A DNA stretch of 24,151 nucleotides from an uncultured Blautia sp. (GTDB lineage: Bacteria > Bacillota > Clostridia > Lachnospirales > Lachnospiraceae). The stretch lies in NCBI GenBank assembly GCA_938028845.1, contig CALIZJ010000121.1, forward strand, positions 1-24,151, in the 5' to 3' direction. Within the stretch, counting starts at the first letter, position 1; every line of letters begins with the position of its first letter. A program made the translations under genes and the position numbers. Under the pieces are notes generated by a model. It did not search any database. It saw only the letters and a list, made by a program, of their open reading frames with translations, and was not told the origin of the DNA. Of this stretch, positions 13,639 to 21,518 are shown piece by piece.

Positions 13639-15033
13639 TCACTCCTCACTATAGGCCTTAGCCTTTTCCTTCACATCCTCAATGGTTCCTACATTGAAAA
13701 ACGCGTTTTCCGGATACTGATCCATCTCTCCGTTTATAATTGCCTTAAAGCCGCGGATCGTCTCTTTTAAAGGAACATATTTTCCTTTAATTCCGGTAAA
13801 GTTCTCCGCCACATGGAAAGGCTGGGATAAAAATCTCTGGATTTTTCTCGCCCGATACACAATGTTTTTATCTTCATCAGACAATTCTTCCATACCAAGA
13901 ATGGCAATAATGTCCTGAAGTTCTTTATATTTCTGAAGGATTTCCTGCACAGCACGGGCCACTTCGTAGTGTTCCTCGCCCACTACATCCGGTTCCAGTA
14001 TCCTTGATGTGGATTCCAGCGGATCCACTGCCGGATAAATACCCTGCTCCACGATTTTTCTGGACAATACGGTCGTAGCGTCCAAATGGGCAAAGGTGGT
14101 GGCCGGAGCCGGGTCTGTAAGGTCATCCGCAGGAACATAAACTGCCTGGACAGAGGTTACCGATCCTTCCTTGGTAGACGCGATCCGCTCCTGCAGCTCG
14201 CCCATCTCTGTGGCAAGGGTAGGCTGGTAGCCCACAGCGGAAGGCATACGTCCAAGAAGCGCTGATACCTCTGATCCTGCCTGTACGAAACGGAAAATAT
14301 TATCGATAAACAAAAGCACATCCCTGTGTTCCTCATCCCTGAAATACTCTGCCATGGTAAGTCCGGTCTCAGCCACACGCATACGCGCTCCCGGCGGTTC
14401 ATTCATCTGGCCGAACACCAGGGCCGTCTTACTGAGAACTCCGGATTCCTTCATCTCTGACCACAGATCGTTTCCTTCCCTGGAACGCTCTCCCACACCG
14501 GTAAAGATAGAATAACCACCGTGCTCTGTGGCAATATTCTGGATCAGCTCCTGGATCAGCACGGTCTTTCCCACACCAGCGCCGCCGAAAAGTCCGATTT
14601 TACCGCCTTTTGCATACGGTGCCAAAAGGTCAATGACCTTGATCCCCGTTTCCAGGATCTCTACTGCCGGGCTCTGTTCTTCAAAGCTTGGAGGATCTCT
14701 GTGGATCACCCAGTGCTCCTCCTCAGAAAGAGAGGGACCGCCGTCAACCGTATCTCCTAATACATTAAAAAGCCTGCCCAGGGTCTTATCTCCTACAGGT
14801 ACTTTAATGCCGCTTCCTGTGGCAATGACCTCCCTGTCTCTTTGCAGCCCTTCGCTTGCACCCAGCATGATACAGCGGACCATATGATTTCCAAGATGCT
14901 GGGATACTTCCATCACACATCTTTTTCCATTATTCATAACTTCCAGGGCGTCCTTGATATCCGGAAGCTCGCCCTGTTCAAATACAACATCCACAACAGG
15001 TCCCATGACCTGCACGATCTTACCTTTATTCAT
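13639..15033 (-). CDS. atpD: F1 ATP synthase beta subunit
   Basis: The 464-residue catalytic subunit. P-loop GGAGVGKT at 150-157, catalytic glutamate E182 in VGERSREGND, Walker B strand DVLLFIDNIFRF with D244, and the family signature PAVDPLESTSR are all present. The lever region, DELSEED in well-studied enzymes, reads EELSDED here, still acidic and able to take part in torque and epsilon contact. Length is normal. Start ATG 15033 has AGGAAG 8 bases upstream and gives the usual opening MNKGKIVQVMGPVVDV; an in-frame GTG nine bases earlier overlaps the gamma stop codon. The epsilon gene follows with the same kind of overlap. Confidence 0.98.
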   Translation of the reverse strand: MNKGKIVQVMGPVVDVVFEQGELPDIKDALEVMNNGKRCVMEVSQHLGNHMVRCIMLGASEGLQRDREVIATGSGIKVPVGDKTLGRLFNVLGDTVDGGPSLSEEEHWVIHRDPPSFEEQSPAVEILETGIKVIDLLAPYAKGGKIGLFGGAGVGKTVLIQELIQNIATEHGGYSIFTGVGERSREGNDLWSEMKESGVLSKTALVFGQMNEPPGARMRVAETGLTMAEYFRDEEHRDVLLFIDNIFRFVQAGSEVSALLGRMPSAVGYQPTLATEMGELQERIASTKEGSVTSVQAVYVPADDLTDPAPATTFAHLDATTVLSRKIVEQGIYPAVDPLESTSRILEPDVVGEEHYEVARAVQEILQKYKELQDIIAILGMEELSDEDKNIVYRARKIQRFLSQPFHVAENFTGIKGKYVPLKETIRGFKAIINGEMDQYPENAFFNVGTIEDVKEKAKAYSEE

Positions 15034-15038
15034 CCTTG

Positions 15039-15926
15039 TCACTTCCTTTTTTGGGCTTTTGCACCGCCGATAACCTCTGTAATCTCCTGGGTGATAGCAG
15101 CCTGGCGGGCACGGTTATACTGGACGGACAGACTCCTGAGCATTTCCCTGGCGCTGTCTGTAGAAGACTGCATCGCCATCATCCTGGCATTGTTCTCACT
15201 TGCATAGGCTTCTACCAGACATCCATAGATCAGTCCTGTTATATAATCCGGTATCATGGTATCCAGCACCACATCCGGTGAAGGAGAAAATTCCAGTTCT
15301 TCCTGATAGGTATCCACCGGAATCTCTCTTGGCTGGAAATTGGCTTTTTTCAATGGAAGAAGCTGCATATTCACATTCTCCATGAAAGCTGCGTTCTGCA
15401 TCTGTGTAAAAATAATCCTTACCTCGTCCAATTCCCTTTCCACAAATGCTCCTACCACTTCATCCGAAATAAGGCGTGCACGATGCATAGTAGGTTTTTG
15501 GACAGTGTAGCGGAAGCTTCCGTCCATGTCTACGTTCTTCTTTCCAAAATACTGTCTTCCTACCACACCCAGCACATACAGTTTATGAATCCCCGGTGTT
15601 TCCAGAAACTCCTCTGTCATTTTCTGTACATTGTGATTATAGCCTCCTGCCATCCCTTTATCTCCGGTTATAACTATGGTGCCGATCTTCCTCTGGTCTT
15701 TGGGGACCAGGTGGCGTTCGCTGAAAAACGGATGCTGGATATCTGGAACATGCCGGAGAATCCTTGCGATGGCTGCCTGCATATTATAAAAATACGGTTC
15801 TGTCTCCTCCAGGACCTTTTTCGCCTTTTTCATCTTGGAAGAAGAGATCATGTACATGGCATTTGTGATCTTCATGGTATCCTGGATGCTTTTGATCCGG
15901 GTCTGTATTTCCTTTGCGTTTGCCAT
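15039..15926 (-). CDS. atpG: F1 ATP synthase gamma subunit
   Basis: The 295-residue rotor shaft of F1. The N-terminal helix AKEIQTRIKSIQDTMKITNAM (residues 3-22, cited in outline) and the C-terminal helix ending in YNRARQAAITQEITEVIGGA are the two strands of the coiled coil that turns inside the alpha/beta ring. The central part holds the Rossmann-like fold (GTIVITGDKGMAGGYN, about 81-96). The start ATG follows AGGAGG by 6 bases. It lies 24 bases after alpha and its stop overlaps an in-frame GTG before the beta start. Confidence 0.96.
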   Translation of the reverse strand: MANAKEIQTRIKSIQDTMKITNAMYMISSSKMKKAKKVLEETEPYFYNMQAAIARILRHVPDIQHPFFSERHLVPKDQRKIGTIVITGDKGMAGGYNHNVQKMTEEFLETPGIHKLYVLGVVGRQYFGKKNVDMDGSFRYTVQKPTMHRARLISDEVVGAFVERELDEVRIIFTQMQNAAFMENVNMQLLPLKKANFQPREIPVDTYQEELEFSPSPDVVLDTMIPDYITGLIYGCLVEAYASENNARMMAMQSSTDSAREMLRSLSVQYNRARQAAITQEITEVIGGAKAQKRK

Positions 15927-15950
15927 AACTTTCCTCCTCTGACGCAGCCG

Positions 15951-17459
15951 TCAGCTATTCTTGTCTCTGAATTCCTCTGCGACCTTTACGATCTTTTCTG
16001 CCAGTTCATCGGAAAGCAGCCTTGTCTCTTCGATTTCTTTTCCAATCTGCGGATAAACATTATCGAAATACGCCAAAAGATCCTTCTGATACTGCTTTAC
16101 CTTCCTCTTTTCCACATGAACCATCGTCTTATTCGTGGCTGCCCACAAGGTGATCACCTGTTCATGAAGGCTCAGCGGGCTTCCCAGCGGCTGCTTTAAA
16201 AGTTCCATCAGACAGCTTCCGTACGCAAGCTGCTCCATAGTGCTCTCGTCCAAGTCAGAACTGAACTGTGTAAACACTTCCATCTCACGATACTGGGCCA
16301 GATCGATACGGATGCTTCCCGCTGCTTTTTTCATGGCCTTGGCCTGCGCGGCGCCGCCTACTCTGGATACAGACAGACCTACGTTCACAGCCGGACGCAT
16401 ACCTGAGAAAAACAGATCGCTTTCCAGGAAGATCTGACCGTCTGTAATAGAGATCACATTTGTAGGTATATATGCGGAAAGGTCTCCGGCCTGTGTTTCG
16501 ATGATGGGCAGAGCTGTGATAGATCCTCCGCCCGCTTCTTCACTTAACCGGCTGGAGCGTTCCAGCAGTCTGGAGTGAAGATAAAATACATCTCCCGGAT
16601 ATGCCTCGCGTCCCGGAGAACGTTCCAGCAGCAGAGAAAGCGCCCTGTAAGCAACTGCATGCTTGGACAGATCATCGTATACGATCAGCACATCTTTTCC
16701 TTTATACATAAAATACTCAGCCAGAGCGGTCCCCGCATAGGGAACTATGTACTGAAGAGGCGCACAGTCGCTGGCTGTAGCTGAAAATACCGTTGTATAA
16801 GAAAGGGCTCCCGCTTTTTCTAAGGTAGAAACGATCTTTGCCACCGTGGAAGCCTTTTGTCCGATGGCAACGTAAATACAGATCACATCTTTTCCCTTCT
16901 GGTTCAGGATTGTATCCAGTGCAATAGAAGTTTTTCCTGTCTGGCGGTCTCCAATGATCAGCTCTCTCTGTCCCCTTCCAATGGGAAACATAGAATCAAT
17001 AGAAAGGATTCCTGTCTCCAGCGGCACGGTTACGGATTTCCTGTCAATAATACCCGGCGCCGGGTATTCCACTGGTCTGTAGCTTTCTGACGGAATCTCG
17101 CCTTTTCCATCAATAGGAGCTCCCAGGGCGTCTACAATCCTTCCGATAAATTTTTCTCCCACAGGAATTCCTGCCTGTTTTTGTGTTCTGGTTACTTTCG
17201 TTCCCTCTTTAATGCCTGTATCTTTTCCAAAGAGGATACAACCCATACTGTTTGTACGGATATCCTGCACCATACCCTTCAGACCGTTTTCAAAGACGAC
17301 CACCTCTCCATACATAGCATGGTCGATCCCATAAACTGTAGCAATCCCATCTCCCACGGAGATGACTGTACCTACTTCCTGGTCCTTGCTGATCTCGTCG
17401 TAATTTTTAATTTCTTCCTTTAATATGGAAATGATCTCGTCTGGATTGATTGCACTCAT
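15951..17459 (-). CDS. atpA: F1 ATP synthase alpha subunit
   Basis: The 502-residue non-catalytic nucleotide-binding subunit. It has the P-loop GDRQTGKT (170-177), the signature PAVNVGLSVSRVGG in the C-terminal half, and the conserved SRLLERSSRLSEEAGGGSITALP stretch (in outline). The N-terminus (MSAINPDEIISILKEEI) is the short helix that meets the delta subunit. I start at ATG 17459, 8 bases after GGAGG. The open frame begins nine bases earlier at a GTG that overlaps the delta stop codon. Length and motifs are ordinary, and nothing suggests a V-type or N-type enzyme. Confidence 0.97.
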   Translation of the reverse strand: MSAINPDEIISILKEEIKNYDEISKDQEVGTVISVGDGIATVYGIDHAMYGEVVVFENGLKGMVQDIRTNSMGCILFGKDTGIKEGTKVTRTQKQAGIPVGEKFIGRIVDALGAPIDGKGEIPSESYRPVEYPAPGIIDRKSVTVPLETGILSIDSMFPIGRGQRELIIGDRQTGKTSIALDTILNQKGKDVICIYVAIGQKASTVAKIVSTLEKAGALSYTTVFSATASDCAPLQYIVPYAGTALAEYFMYKGKDVLIVYDDLSKHAVAYRALSLLLERSPGREAYPGDVFYLHSRLLERSSRLSEEAGGGSITALPIIETQAGDLSAYIPTNVISITDGQIFLESDLFFSGMRPAVNVGLSVSRVGGAAQAKAMKKAAGSIRIDLAQYREMEVFTQFSSDLDESTMEQLAYGSCLMELLKQPLGSPLSLHEQVITLWAATNKTMVHVEKRKVKQYQKDLLAYFDNVYPQIGKEIEETRLLSDELAEKIVKVAEEFRDKNS

Positions 17460-17464
17460 CTTCT

Positions 17465-17968
17465 TCACCTCCGCATCAGTTTCTGCCGCAGCTTCTTATA
17501 ACGTCCCTGCAGGCTCCAGTCAAATTCACGTCCCTGGGCAGTGAGGACGAAGCCGCCTATCAGGCTTTTATCCTCCTTAAGCTCAAGCTCTGCCTTTTGT
17601 ACATGAAATTCTTTTTTTAAAAAGGCGATCATGCCTTCCTTTTGTTCCTCTTTAGGCGGGGTCACGTATCTTAAAACTGCCCGAAGACCGCTGCTTTGCT
17701 TTAAGCAGTAGCTGTCGTAGGCCGCAAAGATTTCATCTATACAGTCCATTTTCTGATATTTGCACAATACTTTTAAAAAGTTACGCATTTCCAGAGGAAA
17801 TATCCTGTCGATCACCCGTTCCTTCTCCAGCCGGGGCACCACCGGGCTTAATAGGGCCCGCCCGACCTGAGGCGTTTCGGAAAAAATCCGTCTTGTCTCG
17901 TCTATTGCTTCACGGCGGACAGACAGCTCATAAAGCACTCTCGCGTAATTACTTGCCGTCTCCGTCAT
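17465..17968 (-). CDS. atpH: F1 ATP synthase delta subunit
   Basis: A 167-residue peripheral-stalk subunit (OSCP in mitochondria) that ties the top of F1 to the b dimer. The N-terminal helical domain begins with ASNYARVLYELSVR, the usual YAxAL-like opening, and the C-terminal part carries KSLIGGFVL (about 134-142), a well-conserved element of the family. Start ATG 17968 follows AGGTGA and overlaps the last 20 bases of the b gene. Its stop overlaps the GTG before alpha. The family is poorly conserved, so position in the operon adds weight. Confidence 0.93.
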   Translation of the reverse strand: MTETASNYARVLYELSVRREAIDETRRIFSETPQVGRALLSPVVPRLEKERVIDRIFPLEMRNFLKVLCKYQKMDCIDEIFAAYDSYCLKQSSGLRAVLRYVTPPKEEQKEGMIAFLKKEFHVQKAELELKEDKSLIGGFVLTAQGREFDWSLQGRYKKLRQKLMRR

Positions 17969-18458
17969 TTAGATCACCTGCTTCTTTTATAAATTGATCA
18001 TACAGGGACAAATCCTTTTCGGTGCTGTTTTTGTCTCCCATGATCTTTGATGCCGCATCCATTGCAAGCTCTGCCACTTTTCCTTCCATTTCTCTCATGG
18101 CATTTTCCTGCTCTGCCGCTATATCTTTCCTTGCCTTGGCAAGCAGCGAAGAGGCCTTATCATTTGCGTCCTGCACAATTTTAAGAGCCTGCACGTTCGC
18201 CTCAGCCTTTGCCTGATCCATGATCTTAAAGGATTCTTCCTTTGCGGATTTTAAGGCATCTTCATATTTCGCCTCCAACGAACGGGCACGCTCCTCACTT
18301 TCCCTCGCGCTGCTAAACTGCTCCTGGATCATGGCGTTTCTTTTCTCTATTACATCCATGATCCGGCCAAACAGAAATTTTTTCAACAACAGATAAAGAA
18401 CGATCAGGTTTATGATCGTGAAGACGAGGTTTATATTAATTTGGATCACCTGGTCCAC
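17949..18458 (-). CDS. atpF: Fo ATP synthase b subunit
   Basis: A 169-residue peripheral-stalk subunit: one membrane segment near the N-terminus (about 8-27, NLVFTIINLIVLYLLLKKFLF) and a long charged helix (about 35-150) rich in Glu, Lys, Arg and Ala that forms the coiled-coil dimer. The open frame starts at GTG 18458, but a second in-frame GTG at 18449 has AGGTGG 5 bases upstream and gives the more usual opening VIQININLVFTIINL. I cannot decide between them. The c gene is just upstream and delta overlaps the 3' end by 20 bases. Confidence 0.93.
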   Translation of the reverse strand: MDQVIQININLVFTIINLIVLYLLLKKFLFGRIMDVIEKRNAMIQEQFSSARESEERARSLEAKYEDALKSAKEESFKIMDQAKAEANVQALKIVQDANDKASSLLAKARKDIAAEQENAMREMEGKVAELAMDAASKIMGDKNSTEKDLSLYDQFIKEAGDLNDGDGK

Positions 18459-18483
18459 CTGCCTTTCTTATAGTCTGTCGTTT

Positions 18484-18708
18484 TTATCCAAGCAGCACAA
18501 CAATCAAAAGTCCTACAACGAAACCAAAGATAGCGGTACCTTCCGCAAGGGCACAGCCTAAAAGAAGGTTCTTGCTGATCTTGCTCTCTGCCTCAGGCTG
18601 TCTCGCGATTGCCTCCACTGCCTTAGAAGTAGCCAGGCCGATACCAATGCCTGCTCCGATACCTGTTAATGCTGCAATACCTGCTCCAATAGCGATTAAG
18701 CTTGTCAT
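18484..18708 (-). CDS. atpE: Fo ATP synthase c subunit (proteolipid ring)
   Basis: A 74-residue hairpin of two membrane helices joined by the polar loop ARQPEA (35-40). The ion-carrying carboxylate is E56 in GCALAEGTAIFGF. The first helix has the packed glycine run GIGAGIGIG. Compared with the sodium-binding c ring of Ilyobacter tartaricus (Q32, V63, E65, S66), this protein has I23, L54, E56 and G57, so both the glutamine and the serine are missing. By established structure-function rules this predicts a proton, not a sodium, enzyme. Start ATG follows AGGAGG by 8 bases. Confidence 0.97.
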   Translation of the reverse strand: MTSLIAIGAGIAALTGIGAGIGIGLATSKAVEAIARQPEAESKISKNLLLGCALAEGTAIFGFVVGLLIVVLLG

Positions 18709-18759
18709 GATCTTATCCTCCTGATATTCAAAATAATTTTCAATTTTTTCTTACTGACG

Positions 18760-19446
18760 TTATTCCATTGTTTCCTTCATAAACAGCGATGTCAGGAAAA
18801 CAAATACATATGCCTGTATAAATCCGTCGAAAAAGTCAAAGTACAGGCTGAGTGGAATGGGAAGAAGTACCGGGCAAACGAACTCGATCAGTTCCATGAC
18901 CACAAACCCTCCCAGGATGTTTCCGAACAGTCGCATACACAATGCCGTTGGGCGGATGAAAACTTCCATAACATTGATAGGAAGCATAATGGGAATTGGC
19001 TCAATAAAACTCTTTGCAAAGCCCCTAATTCCTTTTTGATGGATTCCTGAATATTCGATCAGAACAATGCTCATGACCGCCATTGCCGCCGTGACATTTA
19101 AGTCCTTGGTGGGCGGTGTGAATCCAAAGATGCCGCATACGTTAGCAAAGCCTATGTACACTACGACTGTCATTAAATAGGGAATGTATCTCTTTCCTTC
19201 TTCTCCAAGGATTCCATGGAAAAAATTATAAAGAAATTCTACTCCCGCTTCCAGAAGCAGCTGCTTGCGTCCCGGGTTTTCTACCTTAAGATTCCTTACC
19301 AGTATAAGAGACAGGATCACGAGGACTGCCATGAGCACCCAGGTGACAACCACTGACTCTAAAACGGGTATTCCTCCAAATACCGGTATGGTAAAAACCG
19401 TCTTGCAGTTCAGTTCTTCTGCCAGTGCACTTGAAAAGCTATCCGT
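18760..19446 (-). CDS. atpB: Fo ATP synthase a subunit, probable ACG start codon
   Basis: The stator channel subunit that passes protons to the c ring. The essential arginine is in ALCMRLFGNILGG (R172 in a 228-residue protein). Five to six hydrophobic segments are present, ending at FLTSLFMKETME. In the frame the first ATG/GTG/TTG is GTG 19353, which would remove 31 residues that are clearly coding: ALAEELNCKTVFTIPVFGG and IPVLESVVVTW read like the normal N-terminus of clostridial a subunits. The codon 6 bases after GGAGGG is ACG (19446-19444), followed by GATAGC; one base change from ATG would give MDSFSSALAEEL. I therefore annotate the ACG as start. Either it is a rare non-AUG start or a point change or sequencing error. 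Confidence 0.92.
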   Translation of the reverse strand, partial: TDSFSSALAEELNCKTVFTIPVFGGIPVLESVVVTWVLMAVLVILSLILVRNLKVENPGRKQLLLEAGVEFLYNFFHGILGEEGKRYIPYLMTVVVYIGFANVCGIFGFTPPTKDLNVTAAMAVMSIVLIEYSGIHQKGIRGFAKSFIEPIPIMLPINVMEVFIRPTALCMRLFGNILGGFVVMELIEFVCPVLLPIPLSLYFDFFDGFIQAYVFVFLTSLFMKETME

Positions 19447-19519
19447 TTTGCTCCCTCCTTTTCTTTCAGGCAGGCTCCCCCTCTCAAAATGGATTTGGCG
19501 TCCACCTTTGATTTATATT

Positions 19520-19547
19520 ATTTTACTCTGGAAACCGAGAATGTCAA
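19520..19547 (-). promoter_or_regulatory. Predicted promoter of the ATP synthase operon
   Basis: On the minus strand, a perfect TTGACA, 16-base spacer and TAAAAT, giving a leader of about 65 bases before the atpB start. Confidence 0.65.
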
Positions 19548-19561
19548 TGTGTGTTTTAACT

Positions 19562-19599
19562 ATATTGTACAAAAAACGACAATGTTTTTTGTGCAATAT
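19562..19599. repeat. 15-bp inverted repeat just upstream of the atp promoter
   Basis: ATATTGTACAAAAAA (19562-19576) and TTTTTTGTGCAATAT (19585-19599) pair with one mismatch around CGACAATG. It sits about 15 bases upstream of the -35 box. It may be a regulator site, an AT-rich UP-like element, or a second terminator for lrgAB. Inference. Confidence 0.5.
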
Positions 19600-19666
19600 G
19601 CTCATGTATGCCTGATTTATTGTTATTTAAATAACGATCCGGGAGTAAAAAAAAGCTTATATAAAC

Positions 19667-19688
19667 AAAAAAAGCAGGAAATTCCTGC
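19667..19688 (-). terminator. Intrinsic terminator of lrgAB
   Basis: On the minus strand, GCAGG/CCTGC (extendable to GCAGGAA/TTCCTGC) is followed by seven U residues. It begins about 50 bases after the lrgB stop codon. Confidence 0.75.
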
Positions 19689-19737
19689 CTTTCTTTTACT
19701 AAAAAATTGTTTTCTATCCTGCTTTTTTCTGATTATC

Positions 19738-20427
19738 TTACATAAAATTGGCAAATACAGACGCAGCCACCACAGTTAAAAGTCCGGCCACTGCGATTGC
19801 AAGGCTGCTCATTGCTCCTTCTACCTCTCCCAGCTCCATTGCCTTAGCAGTCCCGATAGCATGGGCGGAGGTTCCAAGTGCAAGCCCCTTTGCCACTGGT
19901 TCCTGGATACGAAACAGTCTGCATACAATGTCTCCGGTCATATTTCCCAAAACTCCGGTAATGATAATTACTGCCACTGTGATCGTCACGATCCCGCCAA
20001 GCTCCTCGGAAACTCCCATCCCAATAGCCGTGGTAATGGATTTGGGCAGCAGCGTAACATACTCTTCATGAGAAAGCTGAAACAGTTTTGCCAAAAGTAA
20101 TATACTCACAAGACTTGCCAGCACCCCAGAGAGGATTCCTGCCGCCACAGCCTTTAAGTTTTTCCGTAAAAGCGTAAGCTGCTGATACAGCGGCACAGCC
20201 AGGGAAACTGTCGCGGGTGTGAGAAGGTAACTGATGTATTTTCCCCCTTCATTGTAGCTTTCATAATCCACATTTAATACTGCAAGCACTCCGATCACAC
20301 AGATGATCGCGATCAGAAGGGGATTAAAAATCGCCATCCGGAATTTTCTCTTTAAAAGCAGCCCCAGTTCATAAGCCAAAAGGCTTATGGCCGCACCCCA
20401 AAATACAGAATTTTCTGAAACTCCCAT
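19738..20427 (-). CDS. lrgB: LrgB/CidB-family membrane protein (antiholin-like partner)
   Basis: A 229-residue membrane protein with 7-8 hydrophobic segments. Family features include the SLAVPLYQQL segment, TTAIGMGVSEELGG, and the end ALGTSAHAIGTAKAMELGEVEGAMSSLAI (in outline), which is strongly typical of LrgB/CidB. With LrgA it forms a holin/antiholin-like pair linked to murein hydrolase export, programmed lysis or, in some Firmicutes and in plants, to pyruvate or glycolate transport. The start ATG 20427 overlaps the lrgA stop (TAATG) and has AGGAGG 8 bases before it. The longer frame to 20766 is an out-of-frame reading of lrgA and was not used. Confidence 0.93.
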   Translation of the reverse strand: MGVSENSVFWGAAISLLAYELGLLLKRKFRMAIFNPLLIAIICVIGVLAVLNVDYESYNEGGKYISYLLTPATVSLAVPLYQQLTLLRKNLKAVAAGILSGVLASLVSILLLAKLFQLSHEEYVTLLPKSITTAIGMGVSEELGGIVTITVAVIIITGVLGNMTGDIVCRLFRIQEPVAKGLALGTSAHAIGTAKAMELGEVEGAMSSLAIAVAGLLTVVAASVFANFM

Positions 20428-20786
20428 TATTTCTGCCTCCTGCGCTCTCTTCGTATTACAAACTGCGTCACACGTCCTGTCACTACCATCACGAACACCG
20501 TCGTCAGAACAGTGATGATTAGGACAGGAAAACAAATAGGCTTTAATGTCTCCCAGGAGGTCATCAGCCCTACTCCTGCCGGAATGAACATAACAGGCAT
20601 CGCCTCTATCAAAAATACCGCCGCATCCTTTACATGTTCCACCTTTATTATCCCGGTCTTTAATGCGGCAAGCATAAGTACCAGCCCGTAAACACTTGCA
20701 GGTATGGGAAGGGGAAGGGCAATATTCAGGAGCTCGCCTAAAAACGAAACGATCAGGATAATGCAAAATTGTCTCACGTACTTCAT
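20427..20786 (-). CDS. lrgA: LrgA/CidA-family holin-like protein
   Basis: A 119-residue protein with four membrane segments (about 6-25, 30-45, 61-80 and 84-106). The motif IPASVYGLVLMLAALKTGIIKVEHV (residues 28 onward, in outline) and the FIPAGVGLM segment are diagnostic of the CidA/LrgA family. The C-terminus is basic (RRERRRQK), as in other holin-like proteins. It is first in the two-gene operon. AAAGGAGA precedes the ATG by about 10 bases. The two-component regulator LytSR, which often accompanies this pair, is not in the window. Confidence 0.92.
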   Translation of the reverse strand: MKYVRQFCIILIVSFLGELLNIALPLPIPASVYGLVLMLAALKTGIIKVEHVKDAAVFLIEAMPVMFIPAGVGLMTSWETLKPICFPVLIITVLTTVFVMVVTGRVTQFVIRRERRRQK

Positions 20787-20868
20787 TTCTGTTATTCTCC
20801 TTTATAAGCTTTTTCCACTTTCTATGGAAACCTTATCTTCCTCCTGTACTGGAGAAATCTGGTTCTTA

Positions 20869-20896
20869 ATTATACTCTCTTAGAAAAAAATTGCAA
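20869..20896 (-). promoter_or_regulatory. Predicted promoter of lrgAB
   Basis: On the minus strand, TTGCAA, a 16-base A/T-rich spacer and TATAAT. The leader carries a 6-bp hairpin, TTTCCA/TGGAAA (20811-20829). Confidence 0.55.
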
Positions 20897-20973
20897 GATG
20901 ACATTTCTACGATTAAGTTTCCCGAAAACATTTCCGAATCCCCCAGGAACCTTTCCGGCAATTCTGCCCGCCA

Positions 20974-21429
20974 TTACGGCTCTATCACTATTTTTTCCAC
21001 CTGGTACTTCCCCTGGTCCACCGTCATTACCGCCATAGTAATCTCCTGGTCAAACCGTCTTCTTCCGCAGCTTCCCGGATTCAGCCACAGGCGGCCGTCA
21101 ACGATCTTCTCCTGATATTTATGGGTATGGCCGAAAATCACAACCTGAACGCTTCCTAAATTCCAGGTCACATCTTTTTTATTATGAGTCATAAAAAACT
21201 CCACGCCCTCCACTGTAAAGTGCAGGGTTTTTGCTAATCCTTCTGCCCATTCTCTGTCATTGTTCCCTCTTACCACATAAATAAAACCAAGAGGGCGTAT
21301 CATATCTAAAAGTTCCGGTTTATTCACATCACCTGCATGAAAAATGTAATCGCAGGTTTTCAGAATTTCCATAACCTCCGGGCGCATAAGTCCGTGTGTG
21401 TCTGACAGAATTCCAATTTTTGCCGCCAT
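20974..21429 (-). CDS. YfcE/MJ0936-type metallophosphoesterase
   Basis: A 151-residue phosphodiesterase of the calcineurin-like fold. All metal-binding motifs are present: D10 and H12 (SDTHG), D34 (HAGDV), N56 (GNNDRE), H82 (MTHN), and H101/H103 (FGHTH). LNPGSCGRRR follows. Small members of this family hydrolyse phosphodiester model substrates with manganese; the natural substrate is generally unknown. Length is slightly under the usual 160-180. The ATG follows AGGAGG by 9 bases. It is divergent from the secreted peptidase gene, and the shared region has a palindrome between the two start sites. Confidence 0.93.
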   Translation of the reverse strand: MAAKIGILSDTHGLMRPEVMEILKTCDYIFHAGDVNKPELLDMIRPLGFIYVVRGNNDREWAEGLAKTLHFTVEGVEFFMTHNKKDVTWNLGSVQVVIFGHTHKYQEKIVDGRLWLNPGSCGRRRFDQEITMAVMTVDQGKYQVEKIVIEP

Positions 21430-21442
21430 ATTCTCTTTCCTC

Positions 21443-21471
21443 CTGACATATTTTTCTTTTTCCTGTATAAT
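21443..21471 (+). promoter_or_regulatory. Predicted promoter of the secreted peptidase gene
   Basis: CTGACA, a 17-base spacer and TATAAT on the plus strand. The -35 box overlaps the ribosome site of the divergent yfcE-like gene, so the two transcripts overlap at their 5' ends. Confidence 0.5.
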
Positions 21472-21481
21472 AAGAATAAAT

Positions 21482-21508
21482 GTTATTGGTCACACGGTGA
21501 CATGTAAC
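21482..21508. promoter_or_regulatory. 27-bp bipartite palindrome, operator-like
   Basis: GTTA-N3-GTCAC-ACG-GTGAC-N3-TAAC, symmetric about 21495. It lies just downstream of the predicted start sites of both divergent promoters, so one bound protein could block both. The binding protein is unknown. Confidence 0.5.
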
Positions 21509-21518
21509 GAATAAATCC

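Noticed and set aside
19738..20766. A 342-codon frame reaching upstream of lrgB
   Set aside because: The first 113 codons read lrgA out of frame and are Cys/Arg-rich with no family features. The lrgB ATG at 20427 has a good ribosome site and overlaps the lrgA stop.
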